Assembly: GCA_905221605.1 (NCBI GenBank)
Contig: CAJNDS010002568.1
Span: 771,413-806,412 of the forward strand
DNA: 35,000 nucleotides
Direction of reading: 5' to 3'
Source of the DNA: Symbiodinium natans
Taxonomy: Eukaryota; Sar; Dinophyceae; Suessiales; Symbiodiniaceae
The position numbers and the translations under genes are program-made. Shown piece by piece: positions 8,852 through 17,958 of the stretch. How positions within the stretch are numbered: the stretch's first letter is position 1; every line of letters begins with the position of its first letter. The notes beneath the pieces are model-generated. The model had not been told where the DNA came from and ran no database searches. It was given only the letters and a program-made list of their open reading frames with translations.

Positions 8852-9050
8852 TCCCAATTACAACTGTACTTACACCCCAATTATGACCCTATCAGGGTAC
8901 TTAAGGGGCTTTTTATGTAGGTTATAACTACACTTGTAATGGGTTGGCAAGTACCCTAGAAAACTCCCCGCCTACACCTGCAACGAGAAGAGAACTCTGT
9001 TGTTCATTGCAAAAAAGCCCGTATCGGCAAAGCATCTGAAACAGTCCAGT

Positions 9051-9140
9051 TACCCTAAACCCTAAACCCTAAACCCTAGACCCTGAACCCTGAGCCCTGA
9101 ACCCTGAACCCTAAACCCTAAACCCTAAACCTAAACCTCA
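9051..9140 (-). repeat. Telomere tract filling a site that is empty in copy 1
   Basis: CCCTAAA/CCCTGAA units lie between flanks matching copy 1 near 4640 and 4665, where no telomere unit is present. Confidence 0.88.
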
Positions 9141-9256
9141 GCTCTCCGTTTAAAGCAAAAGAACTTTCATCTTCAGAGATGCGTATTTCATCTTATGAAA
9201 GAAGTTCCGGGGGGTGACTTTGACAGTGGGCTTAGGGCTCAAGGCTTATTGGGGCT

Positions 9257-9409
9257 CAGGGGGTTAGGGTTTAGGGTTCAGGGGGTTAGGGTTTAGGGTT
9301 GAGGGTTTAGGGGTTCAGGGGTTTAGGGTTTAGGCGTTTAGGCGTTTAGGGGTTTAGGGGTTCAGGGGTTTAGGGGTTGAGGGGTTTAGGCTTCAGGGTT
9401 TAGGGTTTA
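9257..9409 (+). repeat. Degenerate tract with extra G units
   Basis: TTTAGGG, TTAGGGGG and GTTTAGGG-type units of uneven length. Confidence 0.8.
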
Positions 9410-9521
9410 TGCATGCAATCCTTGCAGACAGTCCGAGAGCTGTGACGGGCGGACAACATTTAGGTTCGTTTTTCAAGTGTCGCCGGCCTGTTGCTGCTGC
9501 AATGACCTGATCGTATTGAGC

Positions 9522-9608
9522 TTTAGGGTTTAGGGTTTGAGGGTTGAGGGTTTGTGTTTTGGGTTTTGGGGTTTGGGGTTTTGGGGTTTAGGGTTTTGGG
9601 GCTTGGGG
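9522..9608 (+). repeat. Degenerate TTTTGGGG-rich tract
   Basis: Short telomere start passing into TTTTGGGG-like units. The open frames here translate the repeat. Confidence 0.8.
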
Positions 9609-9626
9609 GTGCCGCTTATCTTCGAC

Positions 9627-9695
9627 CCGAAGCAGAGGGCCCCGGCGCCGTGCCGAAGGGCGAGGCAGCGCTGGCGCTGGCAGACTGGCTGCCAC
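9627..9695 (-). CDS. B-like 69-nt candidate exon (SPFG motif)
   Basis: CATGACAG|GTGG acceptor, phase 1, peptide beginning GGSQSASASAASPFGTAPGP and ending Ser-Ala-Ser before a CGG|GTCGAAG donor. The 69-nt length, phase 1 to 1 and central Phe-Gly match B blocks at 20213, 21479 and 24880. Confidence 0.55.
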
Positions 9696-9727
9696 CTGTC
9701 ATGTTGGGCAGTTCTCCACTTGTTCAT

Positions 9728-10142
9728 GGTACTTCTTAACGAACTATAACTGTGCTTCTAACCCACTTCTAAGCCCCTTAAGTGCCCTAATATGGTTATA
9801 AGTACAGTTAGAAGTACAGTTATAATTGGTTGATGAGTACCATGAACCTCCAAGCAAGTCAGGGGGCCCGTCTTAGGGGTCCTTATGGCAAGCGTAGCGC
9901 CTAAAAAAGGTACTTCCACAAATAGGGGTATACCCCTTTCATACGCCAAATAGATAAGAATCCCCCTTCAAGGGACCCCCCAAAAGGGTACCCCTCTTTC
10001 GGAAACCCCCATGCAGGGGAGCCAACAAGGACCGCAATTTAGGAACCCCCGCCTAGGTGCAACTTCTGCTGCCTTTGCAGGATATGGGGGTTGACGAAAA
10101 TCAGGGGCCCCCAAGATAGACCCCAAATAGCAGGATTCACAA
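9728..10142. other. Spacer with a dispersed TATAACC-rich repeat
   Basis: Positions 9745-9840 resemble 3890-3960, 8850-8950, 13215-13290 and 16155-16215 (AACTGTACTTATAACC, CCCCTTAAGTACCCTAAT motifs), a diverged dispersed family. No coding block was seen to 10142. Confidence 0.5.
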
Positions 10143-10398
10143 GGGTTTAGGGTTTAGGGTTTAGGGTTTAGGGTTTAACCCCCACATGGGCACGGAAGGT
10201 GCGGGATTTAGGGACGAGGTTTTGGGTTCTGTATGGGTGCCGTACGCGGACAGAGGGACGTCAAGGGCATCTTCTAAGGTTCGGGGTTTAGGGTTTAGGG
10301 TTTAGGGTTTAGGGTTTAGGGTTTAGGGTTTAGGGTTTAGGGTTTAGGGTTTAGGGTTTAGGGTTTAGGGCTTAGGGCTTAGGGCTTAGGGCTTAGGG
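10143..10398 (+). repeat. Two TTTAGGG tracts around a duplicated spacer
   Basis: Tracts at 10143-10179 and 10282-10398 flank a spacer matching 5160-5215. The second ends in four TTAGGGC units. Confidence 0.88.
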
Positions 10399-10531
10399 CC
10401 CTGTTCTTCGGGCTGAGGGGTTTTGAGGTAGCGCTGTAAGGGGGCTCGGCCCATAGAGCGATCAAGGAAGGATGATGTGGCTCAGAGACACAAAGATGAA
10501 GATGGCCCTGTGGAATCGTTGCCTTAAGAAT

Positions 10532-10615
10532 TAGAATAGGGTTTTGGGGGTTGTTCTAGTACAACTATAAAGAGACCATAAGGAAATACTCTTCGTAATT
10601 GTTCCGACCCCTATA
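10532..10615 (+). mobile_element. Dispersed element of the TAGGGTTTTGGGG family
   Basis: Same order of motifs as 4203 and 19819: AATAGGGTTTTGGGGG, GACCATAAGG, TTCGTAATTGTTCCGACCCC. Confidence 0.55.
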
Positions 10616-10657
10616 GTGGAGGTTACCCTCAACCCTAAACCCTAAACCCTAAACCTA

Positions 10658-10717
10658 CGGCACCCAAGGAAACATGGCGGCGCCGCCGGCAGTGGTTCCA
10701 GTGCCGGCAGACGAGGC
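10658..10717 (-). CDS. Candidate short exon, C-like
   Basis: A pyrimidine-rich stretch ending CCTTACAG|GCC precedes an open phase-0 frame ASSAGTGTTAGGAAMFPWVP, then TAG. Composition and the AG|GCC start resemble C blocks. The donor is not clear. Confidence 0.4.
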
Positions 10718-10738
10718 CTGTAAGGGAGGGAAGGCTTT

Positions 10739-10862
10739 CCCCTAAACCCTAAACCCTAAACCCTAAACCCTAAACCCTAAACCCTATATAAACCCTAAAC
10801 CCTAAACCCTAAACCTTAAACCCTAAACCCTGCCTAAACCCTAAACCCTAAACCCTAAACCC
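10739..10862 (-). repeat. Interstitial telomere tract (CCCTAAA)
   Basis: About seventeen units with two short interruptions. Confidence 0.92.
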
Positions 10863-11040
10863 TTTTTGCCCATTGTTAAAGCTCAGCCTCCAAGCCTGCT
10901 CGAGCCCTAGGCTTGAGGGTTGAGGGAGGCGATGGCTCGCACTACCCAGGACATACTTAAAGGTTCAAAACGGGGGACTGTGGGCGTGCACTTTCTCTGC
11001 CTTTTGTCGCTGTTGAAGAACTAAAAAAACCCCAGTAACA

Positions 11041-11449
11041 AGAATATTTCTAGACTCTCCAGTCCCACGGATAACTACAAAAACTAAAAAAGAACAATAT
11101 TTCAGGACTCTCCACCAAAACCGTACGGAAAATCCGTACGGAAAACCAAAAAGACCAAAAAAACCAAAAGAACCAAAAAAACCAATATTTCAGGGCTCTT
11201 CCAGCAGATGGCCTAATTTCAAAGAGTCCCTGAAAATTGGTTTTTTTGGTTCTTTTGTTTTTTTGTGTTTTTTGGTTTTTTTGGTCTTTTGGTTTTTTTT
11301 GTTTTTTTTGTTTTTTTTTGTTTCTTTTTTGTTTTTTTTGTTTTTTTGGTTTTTTTGGTTTTTTGTTGGTTTTCCGTACAGATTTGGTGGAGAGTCCTGA
11401 AATATTGTTGTGTTTTCCGTGAGAATATTGTGGAGAATCCTGAAATATA
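11041..11449. repeat. Large imperfect inverted repeat with AAAACC/GGTTTT runs
   Basis: The left arm (11041-11200) and right arm (11222-11449) share, inverted, GGAGAGTCCTGAAATATTG, a CCGTACGG region and long GGTTTTTTT runs around a 20-bp centre. The poly-Phe open frames in the right arm are a repeat artefact. A transcript would form a long hairpin. Confidence 0.8.
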
Positions 11450-11454
11450 TTCGT

Positions 11455-12600
11455 TTGGCTTTTATGTTCTTTTTCCTAATTTTAGCTTTTTGTGTGTTTT
11501 TGTGCGTTTGTGTTGTGCTTTTCCGTACTGCCTTTCCTGCCTGAGCCCCCCTTCCCTCTTAGAAAATTGTGTTTTTTTCTACGCTTTTCTATGCAAATTG
11601 TACTTTTCTAGGCATCGTATATTTAAAGAGTACTGTATTTAATGGGTACATGAATGATTTAGTTTCATATTCAAGTAGCATGTAAAGAGCATTTGAGCAT
11701 TGGTTCTGCCCCCAAACCCCGCATTCCCATGCTCAGTACTATAGCCTTTACTGGGTGGATGGTATGGTTCTTAGGAATTTGTGCTTTTCAAGGCTTTTCT
11801 ATGTAAATTGCACTAGTCTAAGCAAACAGTATATAAATTGTATTTCATTAGTACATAACTGAGTTAGTTTTCTGTTGTCAAGTACCATTTACTGAGCATT
11901 ATGTCATATTCTGTGTATATTCAATAAATCTTGTACTCACCCAATAATTGAATATTCACTGACTGCTAGATTGGTAGAATCAGCATGTAATGAGTACTGC
12001 ATGGTTGAGCAATATTTTGCCTAGTAGAAGCAATATTTGCCTGGAAACAGGTTTGTTGCCTAGAGTTATTTGCTTAAACAGTTGCTTTATTTATCTAGAG
12101 AGACTTCAAAACCCTCAAATCCAAACTTCACCAGAGGTTCTCCTGAGAAGCTTGCATTTCGGTTTCTTGCGTTTGTGAATTTGCTTGTGCTATGACCTTT
12201 GTGAGGCAACAACTACTTTACCATGAGAATTGTGCATTTTAAAGCCTGTCTCTTTTCAGGCATCGCGCATCAGTAGTCTTTAACTAGTACTTCAGTAGCA
12301 TTGGTTTCATTATTATGAAACTCAAGGTGTCTAGCCGTACTTTAGTTGTGCAAAAAACAGCCTTTTTAAGTTGAATTCATTTAGTCAATATTCAGCTATG
12401 TACTAAGTGCTGCAGTAGTTAAACTCGCATAGGGCAAATGCTTTGTATAATATACATTGACTATTTCATTCATGCGTAAAAACAAAGCACTTCAGTGGAC
12501 TTTCCGTATGGTATTTGATTAATACTTTGCCTTGCGAAACTACAATTTATCTAATACAGCAACATTCTTTGCCCTTCGAAAGAACAAGTTGCCAAGATAA
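11455..12600 (+). repeat. AT-rich interior with diverged ~200-bp repeats
   Basis: A motif set (ATTGTGCTTTTC...GGCTTTTCTATG...AGTACTTCA...TGAGCATT) recurs near 11565, 11775 and 12225. No reading frame longer than about 125 codons exists. Confidence 0.45.
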
Positions 12601-13183
12601 ATTAACACATACAAACTACTGTAAAGCCATCATTGTCCTGTCAAGATTCAAAACATGGAGTAGCCCAATGCTGGCTTATCGGAGCCTGTGAGGCGGGTGT
12701 CCCAATTGTCCCAATAGCTGTCCTTCATTTCCCGGTGCTCAAATATGCGAGCTTAGGATTCCTTGTTCTGACTATACTAAGAAAATTTGAAGCAAGGGTA
12801 GGTCGTTGGGAGGGGACCGACACCGTTCCGACGATCGCACTTGATGGGTCGTGTCTCTGGTCCTTTGAGTTTTTTGACCTGCTACTTGACCAACAGCCTC
12901 ATCGAAAGTGAGTTCTCCGTCTTGTCCTCCTAGTTCACGAACTTAGCCGGGTATAGACTCACCTGGATATCTTGCTATAGCCCAAAACACTGGGATACTC
13001 ACTTGATCTGAAAAGCTGTTTCCATGTGATCAAGGCCTGGCATGCAGCGTAGTAGCACTTCATACATAGCATGTTCTCGCACAAATAATGACAAGGCAAT
13101 TTCATAATTAAGATGAGAGAGATCACCACCTGAAGATTGAGCGATAGTTATCAAGTACGAGAGGGCAAAAAAAACACAAAAAG
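12601..13183. other. Right interior of the AT-rich element
   Basis: A 92-codon plus-strand frame at 12633-12911 has no recognisable domain and ends near a GTGAGT. I do not call it a gene. Confidence 0.4.
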
Positions 13184-13533
13184 GTGCACGCCCACAGTCC
13201 CCCGGACTCTAAAGGTTCAACCCATTATAAGCATAGCTATAACCCACATATGAGCCCCTTAAGTACCCTAATAGGGCTATAATTGCTCTTATTTAAGGGT
13301 TTTTTGGGCCCAAAGACCTCATTATGTAAGGTTTTTTGGCTACTTTGAGCCAGGAGGTAATCGTCGACATTGGCAACGTAGTAACTTCTGGTGGTGCAAG
13401 CTGGTGGTCGCCTAAGCGTGTGAATCCCTCGTCAAAATGGCCCAAAGCCCTCTACAGGCACCAAGACCTAGATAGTCGTCTGTTTGGCCCTAAACCATAC
13501 AAACCCTAAACCCTGCAACCCCCCTTGGCCCGC

Positions 13534-13579
13534 TGCGAACGGCGAGGGTCCGCCCGAGCCGCCAAACAGTGATCCAGAC
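13534..13579 (-). CDS. A-like candidate exon (SLFGG, SPF motifs)
   Basis: TTTCAGAG|G acceptor in phase 2, then SGSLFGGSGGPSPFA. Motif order parallels the A blocks (SPF-FGGSG-SPF). The donor is unclear and the frame stays open to 13517. Confidence 0.42.
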
Positions 13580-13654
13580 CTCTGAAACCCGTTTGCTAGG
13601 ATTTAGAGTTTTGGGGTTGAGGGGCTTTCTGCTATGCTATTTCGGAACCTAGCC

Positions 13655-13855
13655 CGAAACCCCCAACAACCCTGAATCCCTAAACAAGCAAACGCCTGAT
13701 AACCTAAACCACCTAAAAGGCCAAACCTGCAAAAACCCTGAACCCTAAGCCCCAAAGCCATACACCCCAAATGCCCGAAAACCAACCCTAAACCCAAAAT
13801 CCCTAAACTCCGCCAAGCCCAAAGCCCCAACACCCCAGGGCCTAAACCTTGTAAA
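13655..13855 (-). repeat. Strongly degenerate telomere-like sequence
   Basis: CCTAAA- and CCCAAA-like units of uneven length. A 76-codon minus frame across it is Leu/Gly/Phe-rich because of the repeat. Confidence 0.6.
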
Positions 13856-14198
13856 GGCCTAGGTTCGGGGTTAAAAGCAGTGATTCTAGAAGCAATGGGG
13901 TTCTAAAAGTCGTGCTGCGCGCCTGCTCGAACAACAGGGCTCACATGAAGATCCCCCATAGGAGCCATGAGTATCGGAACGTCTTCACAACTTCGAACTC
14001 GCGAAGCCACCGATTGCTGAGAGAAACCCCGGGCTTGAACGAGGGTTTAAGGTACAGGGTTGCTAAGGTTTAGGGTTTGGAGTGTTTAGAGGGTTTATAG
14101 GGTTTGGAGGGCTTATAGGGTTCATAGTCCTATCAGGTTCTTTATTAATGGCAGTTGATCAAGAAGGGATCATATGAAATATTCCGATGGCCTACCTA

Positions 14199-14309
14199 CC
14201 CGAAGGGTCCATTTGCTGTACTATTAGGGAACTACGTATCCAAAAACCATACCAAATAGGGTTTTGGGGTACCTAATTCCAGAATAGTACTACAGATGAA
14301 CCCTCCGGG
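14199..14309. mobile_element. Hairpin (MITE-like) element
   Basis: 27-bp ends CCCGAAGGGTCCATTTG... and its inverse match at 22 of 27 positions around a 57-bp centre. Its GGGTCCAT core resembles the ends of the 14783 family. Confidence 0.6.
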
Positions 14310-14318
14310 CCCTAAACC

Positions 14319-14385
<67 letters not shown>

Positions 14386-14423
14386 ACCCTAAACCCTAAA
14401 CCCTAAACCCTAAACCCTAAACC
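14310..14423 (-). repeat. Telomere tract with a homogeneous CCCTCAA block
   Basis: About eleven consecutive CCCTCAA units (to 14390) followed by CCCTAAA units. Confidence 0.93.
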
Positions 14424-14458
14424 TGGGAAGCCGGGACCCTGTGGCCCAGCTATGTAAC

Positions 14459-14520
14459 CTGCAGAGAGCCCGACCCCCCTCCGAAGGGGGATGGCGTGGT
14501 CGCCGCGCCACCGGTGCCGC
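14459..14520 (-). CDS. Candidate exon (PSPFGGG motif)
   Basis: GTCGCAG|GCGG acceptor in phase 1, peptide GGTGGAATTPSPFGGGSGSL then Gln, and a CTGCAG|GTTACA donor. Gly/Thr/Ala composition and a central Phe-Gly place it with the FG-type blocks. Confidence 0.5.
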
Positions 14521-14555
14521 CTGCGACGTCGAGCTTGAAAGGCTTTGGGCTCCAA

Positions 14556-14753
14556 GCCCTAAACCCTAAACCCTAAACCCTAAACCCTAAACCCTAAACC
14601 CTAAACCCTAAACCCTAAACCTGAACCCCAAGCCCTATGTGCAATGGCGCGGAGCTCCAAACTGCTCTGTTCTTGGCAGGCTATCGATGGGTCAAGTTGA
14701 CTTCTTCTTACCCTAAACCCTAAACCCTAAACCCTAAACCCTAAACCCTAAAC
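14556..14753 (-). repeat. Two CCCTAAA tracts around an 80-bp spacer
   Basis: Tracts at 14556-14634 and 14710-14753. Confidence 0.9.
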
Positions 14754-14782
14754 TATTGGCGATAGCCTACCAAGAAGAATTT

Positions 14783-14887
14783 CCCTAAGGGTCCATGTGC
14801 CTTCCTATGTACTTGGGCCGTAAAGGAGTGCAAAGTAGTAGCTTTAGGGCCCAAGTATGTGCTAAATGGGTACATGAGGCCTTAGGG
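14783..14887. mobile_element. Hairpin element, CCCTAAGGGTCCATG family, copy 1
   Basis: Ends CCCTAAGGGTCCATGTGCC and an inverse copy at 14868-14887, plus inner arms TATGTACTTGGGCC and GGGCCCAAGTATGT. 105 bp. Confidence 0.7.
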
Positions 14888-15501
14888 TTTATGTTCAGAT
14901 CTAAAAATTTGAACGATGAGGAAAATACCGTTGATGCAGCCCAGCCCACAAGTTAGTACCTAAGAAGTCGTGGCAGTCAAGTCAGTCTCGACAGACATGA
15001 CGCTGGCACTCTTACTAGTTCTAAGGGAGGTGCCAAACCAACGCAACCTACTTCTGAGGCAGAACAACATGACGCAAACTAATGCATAACTTGGGGTTAG
15101 GATTTGCCGCTTGGTGTACAGGTGTGTGCATGCTTCTGGGTCCGAAACCGTGCGGCAGACGATAAACCGACCCCCAAACCTCAAACCGACCCGAAACCCT
15201 AAGCCCCAACCCCTCAACCCATGTGCCAAACACAGGTCCCAGGTAAGTCTTCTTTCCCAAACTTCAACATGAAACAACTGCCGAATCACAAAAGGGCCCT
15301 GGCCTAGACTGAAGACCATAAGCCTATACTCCCCTTAGAACCTTAATAAAAAATGATATCTTTAATATCCTCTTGGGCTTTATGTAAACAAAAATAGAAA
15401 AGAATTCCCAAGGAGGATATAGAAACCTTGAACCCCCAGACCCTGCGCAAACGCACGCCCCCGCCGGATTCTCTTCTCGGGCCAGCTGGTGGAACTTCGG
15501 T
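14888..15501. other. Spacer without convincing gene
   Basis: A 119-codon minus frame (14960-15319) includes a stretch that translates telomere-like sequence and shows no domain. I leave it uncalled. Confidence 0.4.
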
Positions 15502-15611
15502 CAAACCCTAAACCCTAAACCTTTTAGCAGCTTGCCGGCTTATCTATTCTGGGCTGTAGGGCAATCAGAAAAGGACAACAAGGAACTCACTAATATGGCG
15601 GCCTGAAGAAC

Positions 15612-15693
15612 GAAAATAGGGTTTTGGGGGTTGTTAGGGCACAACTACAAAGGGACAACAAGGGAATCTGATTCGTAATTATGCCGACCCCTA
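15612..15693 (+). mobile_element. Dispersed element of the TAGGGTTTTGGGG family
   Basis: AATAGGGTTTTGGGGG at the left and TTCGTAATTATGCCGACCCC at the right match the other copies. Confidence 0.55.
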
Positions 15694-15827
15694 GACGAAC
15701 CCAACAAGCAGCGAACCTTTAAGGGGCCCAAGACCCTGCTATTCAAACCCCTTCCCCTGCTTTAAGGCCCAAAGACCTTTTGTATTCCTTGGGCCCTTAG
15801 GGCAAACCCAACGAGGAACCACAGCCC

Positions 15828-15981
15828 GAAACCCTAAACCCTAAACCCTAAACCTTAAACCCTAAACCCTAAACCCTAAACCAAGGACCCTAAACCCTAA
15901 ACCCTAAACCCTAAACCCTAAACCCTAAACCCTAAACCCTAAACCCTAAACCCTAAACCCTAAACCCTAAACCCTAAACCC
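15828..15981 (-). repeat. Long interstitial telomere tract (CCCTAAA)
   Basis: About twenty-one units with one short break near 15885. Confidence 0.93.
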
Positions 15982-16020
15982 AGGCTGCAGGCATCTAAAC
16001 TCCGGGTGTGCCGTGAAGGC

Positions 16021-16060
16021 CTGTCGACCCGGCCGACGAAGTGCCGGCCAAATTCCCCGC
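16021..16060 (-). CDS. C-type 40-nt candidate exon
   Basis: AGCAG|GCG acceptor, phase 0, AGNLAGTSSAGST then one base before an ACAG|GCCTTC (GC) donor. Length 40, phase 0 to 1 and composition equal the C blocks at 23670 and 25187. Confidence 0.42.
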
Positions 16061-16088
16061 CTGCTACTTGGAGGTTCATGGTACTTAG

Positions 16089-16159
16089 TAACCCTAATCC
16101 TTAAACCCTAAACCCCAAACCCCAAACCCTAAACCCTAAACCCTAAACCCTAAACTTAG
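16089..16159 (-). repeat. Interstitial telomere tract
   Basis: CCCTAAA units with CCCCAAA variants. Confidence 0.88.
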
Positions 16160-16258
16160 AACCCTACTAGTTTACTTAAGGGGCTTATATGTGGGTTATA
16201 ACCACACTTACAAGTGGCTAAGGACCCTGAACCCCCATTTACGTTCGGAGGGTCTATA

Positions 16259-16371
16259 CCCTGAGAGTCCATGTGCCATCATGTGCTTGTGTAGTGTATA
16301 CTTGGGGCCTTAAAGGGGTTCCTAGCTTGAGGGCCCAAGTATTTGCTATATAGGTACATGGACTCTTAGGG
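16259..16371. mobile_element. Hairpin element, CCCTAAGGGTCCATG family, copy 2
   Basis: Ends CCCTGAGAGTCCATGTGCC and inverse GGTACATGGACTCTTAGGG. Inner GGGCCCAAGTATTTGCTA matches copies 1 and 3. 113 bp. Confidence 0.7.
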
Positions 16372-16612
16372 ATAAGGTCTAGTTGCGCAGGGGCTCAACT
16401 GCCGAGGGAGCTGAGGGCCCGCAAGAGGTCCCCCAAACCCCAAACACTTGTAAACCCAAACCCGAAAACCCTCAGCCCTAAACCCTAAACCCTCGACCCT
16501 CAACCCTAAATCCTCAACCCTCCCAAAGAACTACAAGAGGAACCCGGCTGGGAATTAAATTTGGCATTTCCCAAGATAGCCCCCCCCGCCGGCCCCCCTC
16601 CCGCTTGTACTA

Positions 16613-16713
16613 AACCCTCAACCCTCAACCCTAGACCCTAGACCCTAGACCCTAAACCCTAAACCCTAAACCCTAAACCCTAAACCCTAAACCCTAAAAC
16701 CCTAAAACCCTAA
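16613..16713 (-). repeat. Telomere tract with CCCTCAA, CCCTAGA and CCCTAAAA variants
   Basis: Variants sit in short runs at the two ends with CCCTAAA in the middle. Confidence 0.9.
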
Positions 16714-16808
16714 CCATAGCATCTCCTAGCTTGCTCGCTGACGCCTTGTCCGAGAATATTATGAGCGGAGCTAAGATGCTCCTCAGCCCAATAAAACATG
16801 TAGGATTC

Positions 16809-16899
16809 AGGTTTTAGGGTTTAGGGTTTAGGGTTTAGGGTTCAGGGTTCAGGGTTCAGGGTTTAGGGTTTTGGGGTTAAGGGTTTAGGGTTTAGGGTT
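16809..16899 (+). repeat. Telomere tract abutting a coding-like block
   Basis: TTTAGGG and TTCAGGG units end where the coding-like block at 16900 stops. Confidence 0.9.
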
Positions 16900-17016
16900 G
16901 AGCAACATGTGGTCAAACATAGCCTGCAAATCGATATTTGGCAAAAGCTCGCGTGCCTGTGACAGTGAGGAGCTCGAGGCAGCGCCACCACCAAATGGCG
17001 AAGGACTGGGCGGACT
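16900..17016 (-). CDS. Candidate exon with FG-rich start and structured end
   Basis: After CCCCAAG the minus strand reads SPPSPSPFGGGAASSSSLSQ, then ARELLPNIDLQAMFDHML, 39 codons without stop. The change from low-complexity FG type to a sequence that looks like an alpha helix suggests a domain boundary. The downstream end is lost in telomere repeats. The plus-strand frame over it is less protein-like. Confidence 0.48.
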
Positions 17017-17054
17017 CTTGGGGTGTCAGGGGTTTAGGAAAAGGATCCAACATT

Positions 17055-17152
17055 GGTATGTTTCCCCCTTTATACTTACAGTCCTTTAATCGGGATTATA
17101 ATAGGGGCTACTAGCATTCCTACTAAGGACGGTTAGTATAAGGGTGTAATAC
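17055..17152. mobile_element. 98-bp hairpin element, GGGATGTTCCCCC family, copy 1
   Basis: Ends of about 30 bp containing CCCCCTTTATACTTACAGTCC and its inverse. Length equals that of the copy at 34329 and the centres align. Confidence 0.68.
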
Positions 17153-17227
17153 AGGCTCAGAATACCTAGATCGGCTTGCATTGCAAGACCCTCAATCTCA
17201 AAGCGCTACAGATGAAGACCTGCCTGC

Positions 17228-17330
17228 AACCCCAAACCCTAAGCCCTAAGCCCTAAACCCTAAACCCTAGACCCTAAACCCTAAACCCTAAACCCTAAAC
17301 CCTAAACCCTAAACCCTGAACCCTAAACGC
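17228..17330 (-). repeat. Interstitial telomere tract (CCCTAAA)
   Basis: About fourteen units. Confidence 0.92.
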
Positions 17331-17369
17331 TACCATCAGCTCAGCAGTCGAGTCGTTACCCCTAACCTG

Positions 17370-17589
17370 CCCTAAGGGTCCACGTACCTATATGGTATAC
17401 TACTATTTGCTTAAGAACGCCCAAAAATTTAAAGAAATGTTTTCCTTATAAGAGTAATATAGAGATTATGTCTTGTGTTTTTTGGGGGGTTCTTAAGCAA
17501 ATAGTAGTATATACTGTGGGGGGAAGGGGCTCCCATGTAGTAGCTCTCGGACCCAAGTAAATACTACATGGGTACATGGACCCTTAGGG
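17370..17589. mobile_element. Hairpin element, CCCTAAGGGTCCATG family, copy 3 (enlarged)
   Basis: Outer ends CCCTAAGGGTCCACGTACC and GGTACATGGACCCTTAGGG. A second inner inverted repeat, GTATACTACTATTTGCTTAA at 17395 against 17489-17514, enlarges this copy to 220 bp. Confidence 0.72.
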
Positions 17590-17737
17590 TTAGCGGGATG
17601 GAGCCCATAAAGCTGTATGTAAACGAGAGTCTCAGGTAGGGCTTGGGGCTAGACCCAAAAGTAACCTAGCAGCTTATAAGGGAACCTCAACCCAACCTCA
17701 ACCTTAAACCAAGGGAATTCGGGCCTACTCTAGGTCC

Positions 17738-17837
17738 TAGCCCTAAACCCTAAACCCTAAACCCTAAACCCTAAACCCTAAACCCTAAACCCTAAACCCT
17801 AAACCTTAAACCCTAAACCCTAAACCTTAAACCCTAG
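17738..17837 (-). repeat. Interstitial telomere tract (CCCTAAA)
   Basis: About fourteen units ending at block B1. Confidence 0.92.
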
Positions 17838-17840
17838 GAG

Positions 17841-17904
17841 GTAAACCGAAGCAAAGGCCCCCGCGTGCCCCCGAACAGCGAGGCACCTGAGGAGGCTGCA
17901 GAAC
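17841..17904 (-). CDS. B1 block (SLFGG), donor lost
   Basis: CTTCAG|GTTC acceptor; GSAASSGASLFGGTRGPL. One codon shorter than typical B, in frame. No GT or GC follows at the expected donor. Confidence 0.45.
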
Positions 17905-17958
17905 CTGAAGAGCGTGGGACGAGTCCGAGGGAAGTTTCATGGGCCCTTCACACGGTCC

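Larger units (their letters stand above)
7385..10280 (+). repeat. Segmental duplication, copy 2
   Basis: Colinear partner of 2650-5215. It lacks the insertions at 3497 and 4203 and carries instead the 57-bp array and telomere tracts at 7671, 8757 and 9051. Short exon-like blocks are conserved better than the sequence between them. Confidence 0.7.
10969..13209. mobile_element. 2.24-kb AT-rich element with terminal inverted repeats and 11-bp flanking repeat
   Basis: Terminal inverted repeats of 21 bp at 10971-10991 and 13184-13204 are identical, starting CGGGGGACTGTGGGC. TAAAGGTTCAA flanks both ends (10958-10968 and 13210-13220) as a probable target-site duplication. The interior is markedly AT-richer than its surroundings, has no telomere tract, and holds no frame of transposase size, so it looks non-autonomous. 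An 11-bp target duplication fits Mutator-like elements (known 9-11 bp), but the family assignment is inference. Confidence 0.7.

Noticed and set aside
10457-10525. Plus-strand coding-like peptide ERSRKDDVAQRHKDEDGPVE after a CCCATAG acceptor
   Set aside because: Composition is attractive but it is on the opposite strand from all supported blocks, has no repeat or duplicate for comparison, and is only 23 codons.
11237-11642. Poly-Phe membrane-like protein
   Set aside because: Translation of the GGTTTTTT run in the hairpin of the AT-rich element; no coding signature outside the run.
12633-12911. 92-codon plus-strand frame ending near GTGAGT
   Set aside because: No domain recognised, composition ordinary for chance frames, and it lies inside the AT-rich element.
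14960-15319. 119-codon minus-strand frame
   Set aside because: Contains a stretch derived from telomere-like sequence (GLGFRVGLRF) and no recognisable domain; not of FG-block type.
16715-16800. Short block open and protein-like on both strands
   Set aside because: The strand cannot be decided and there is no paralogous copy to test codon conservation.
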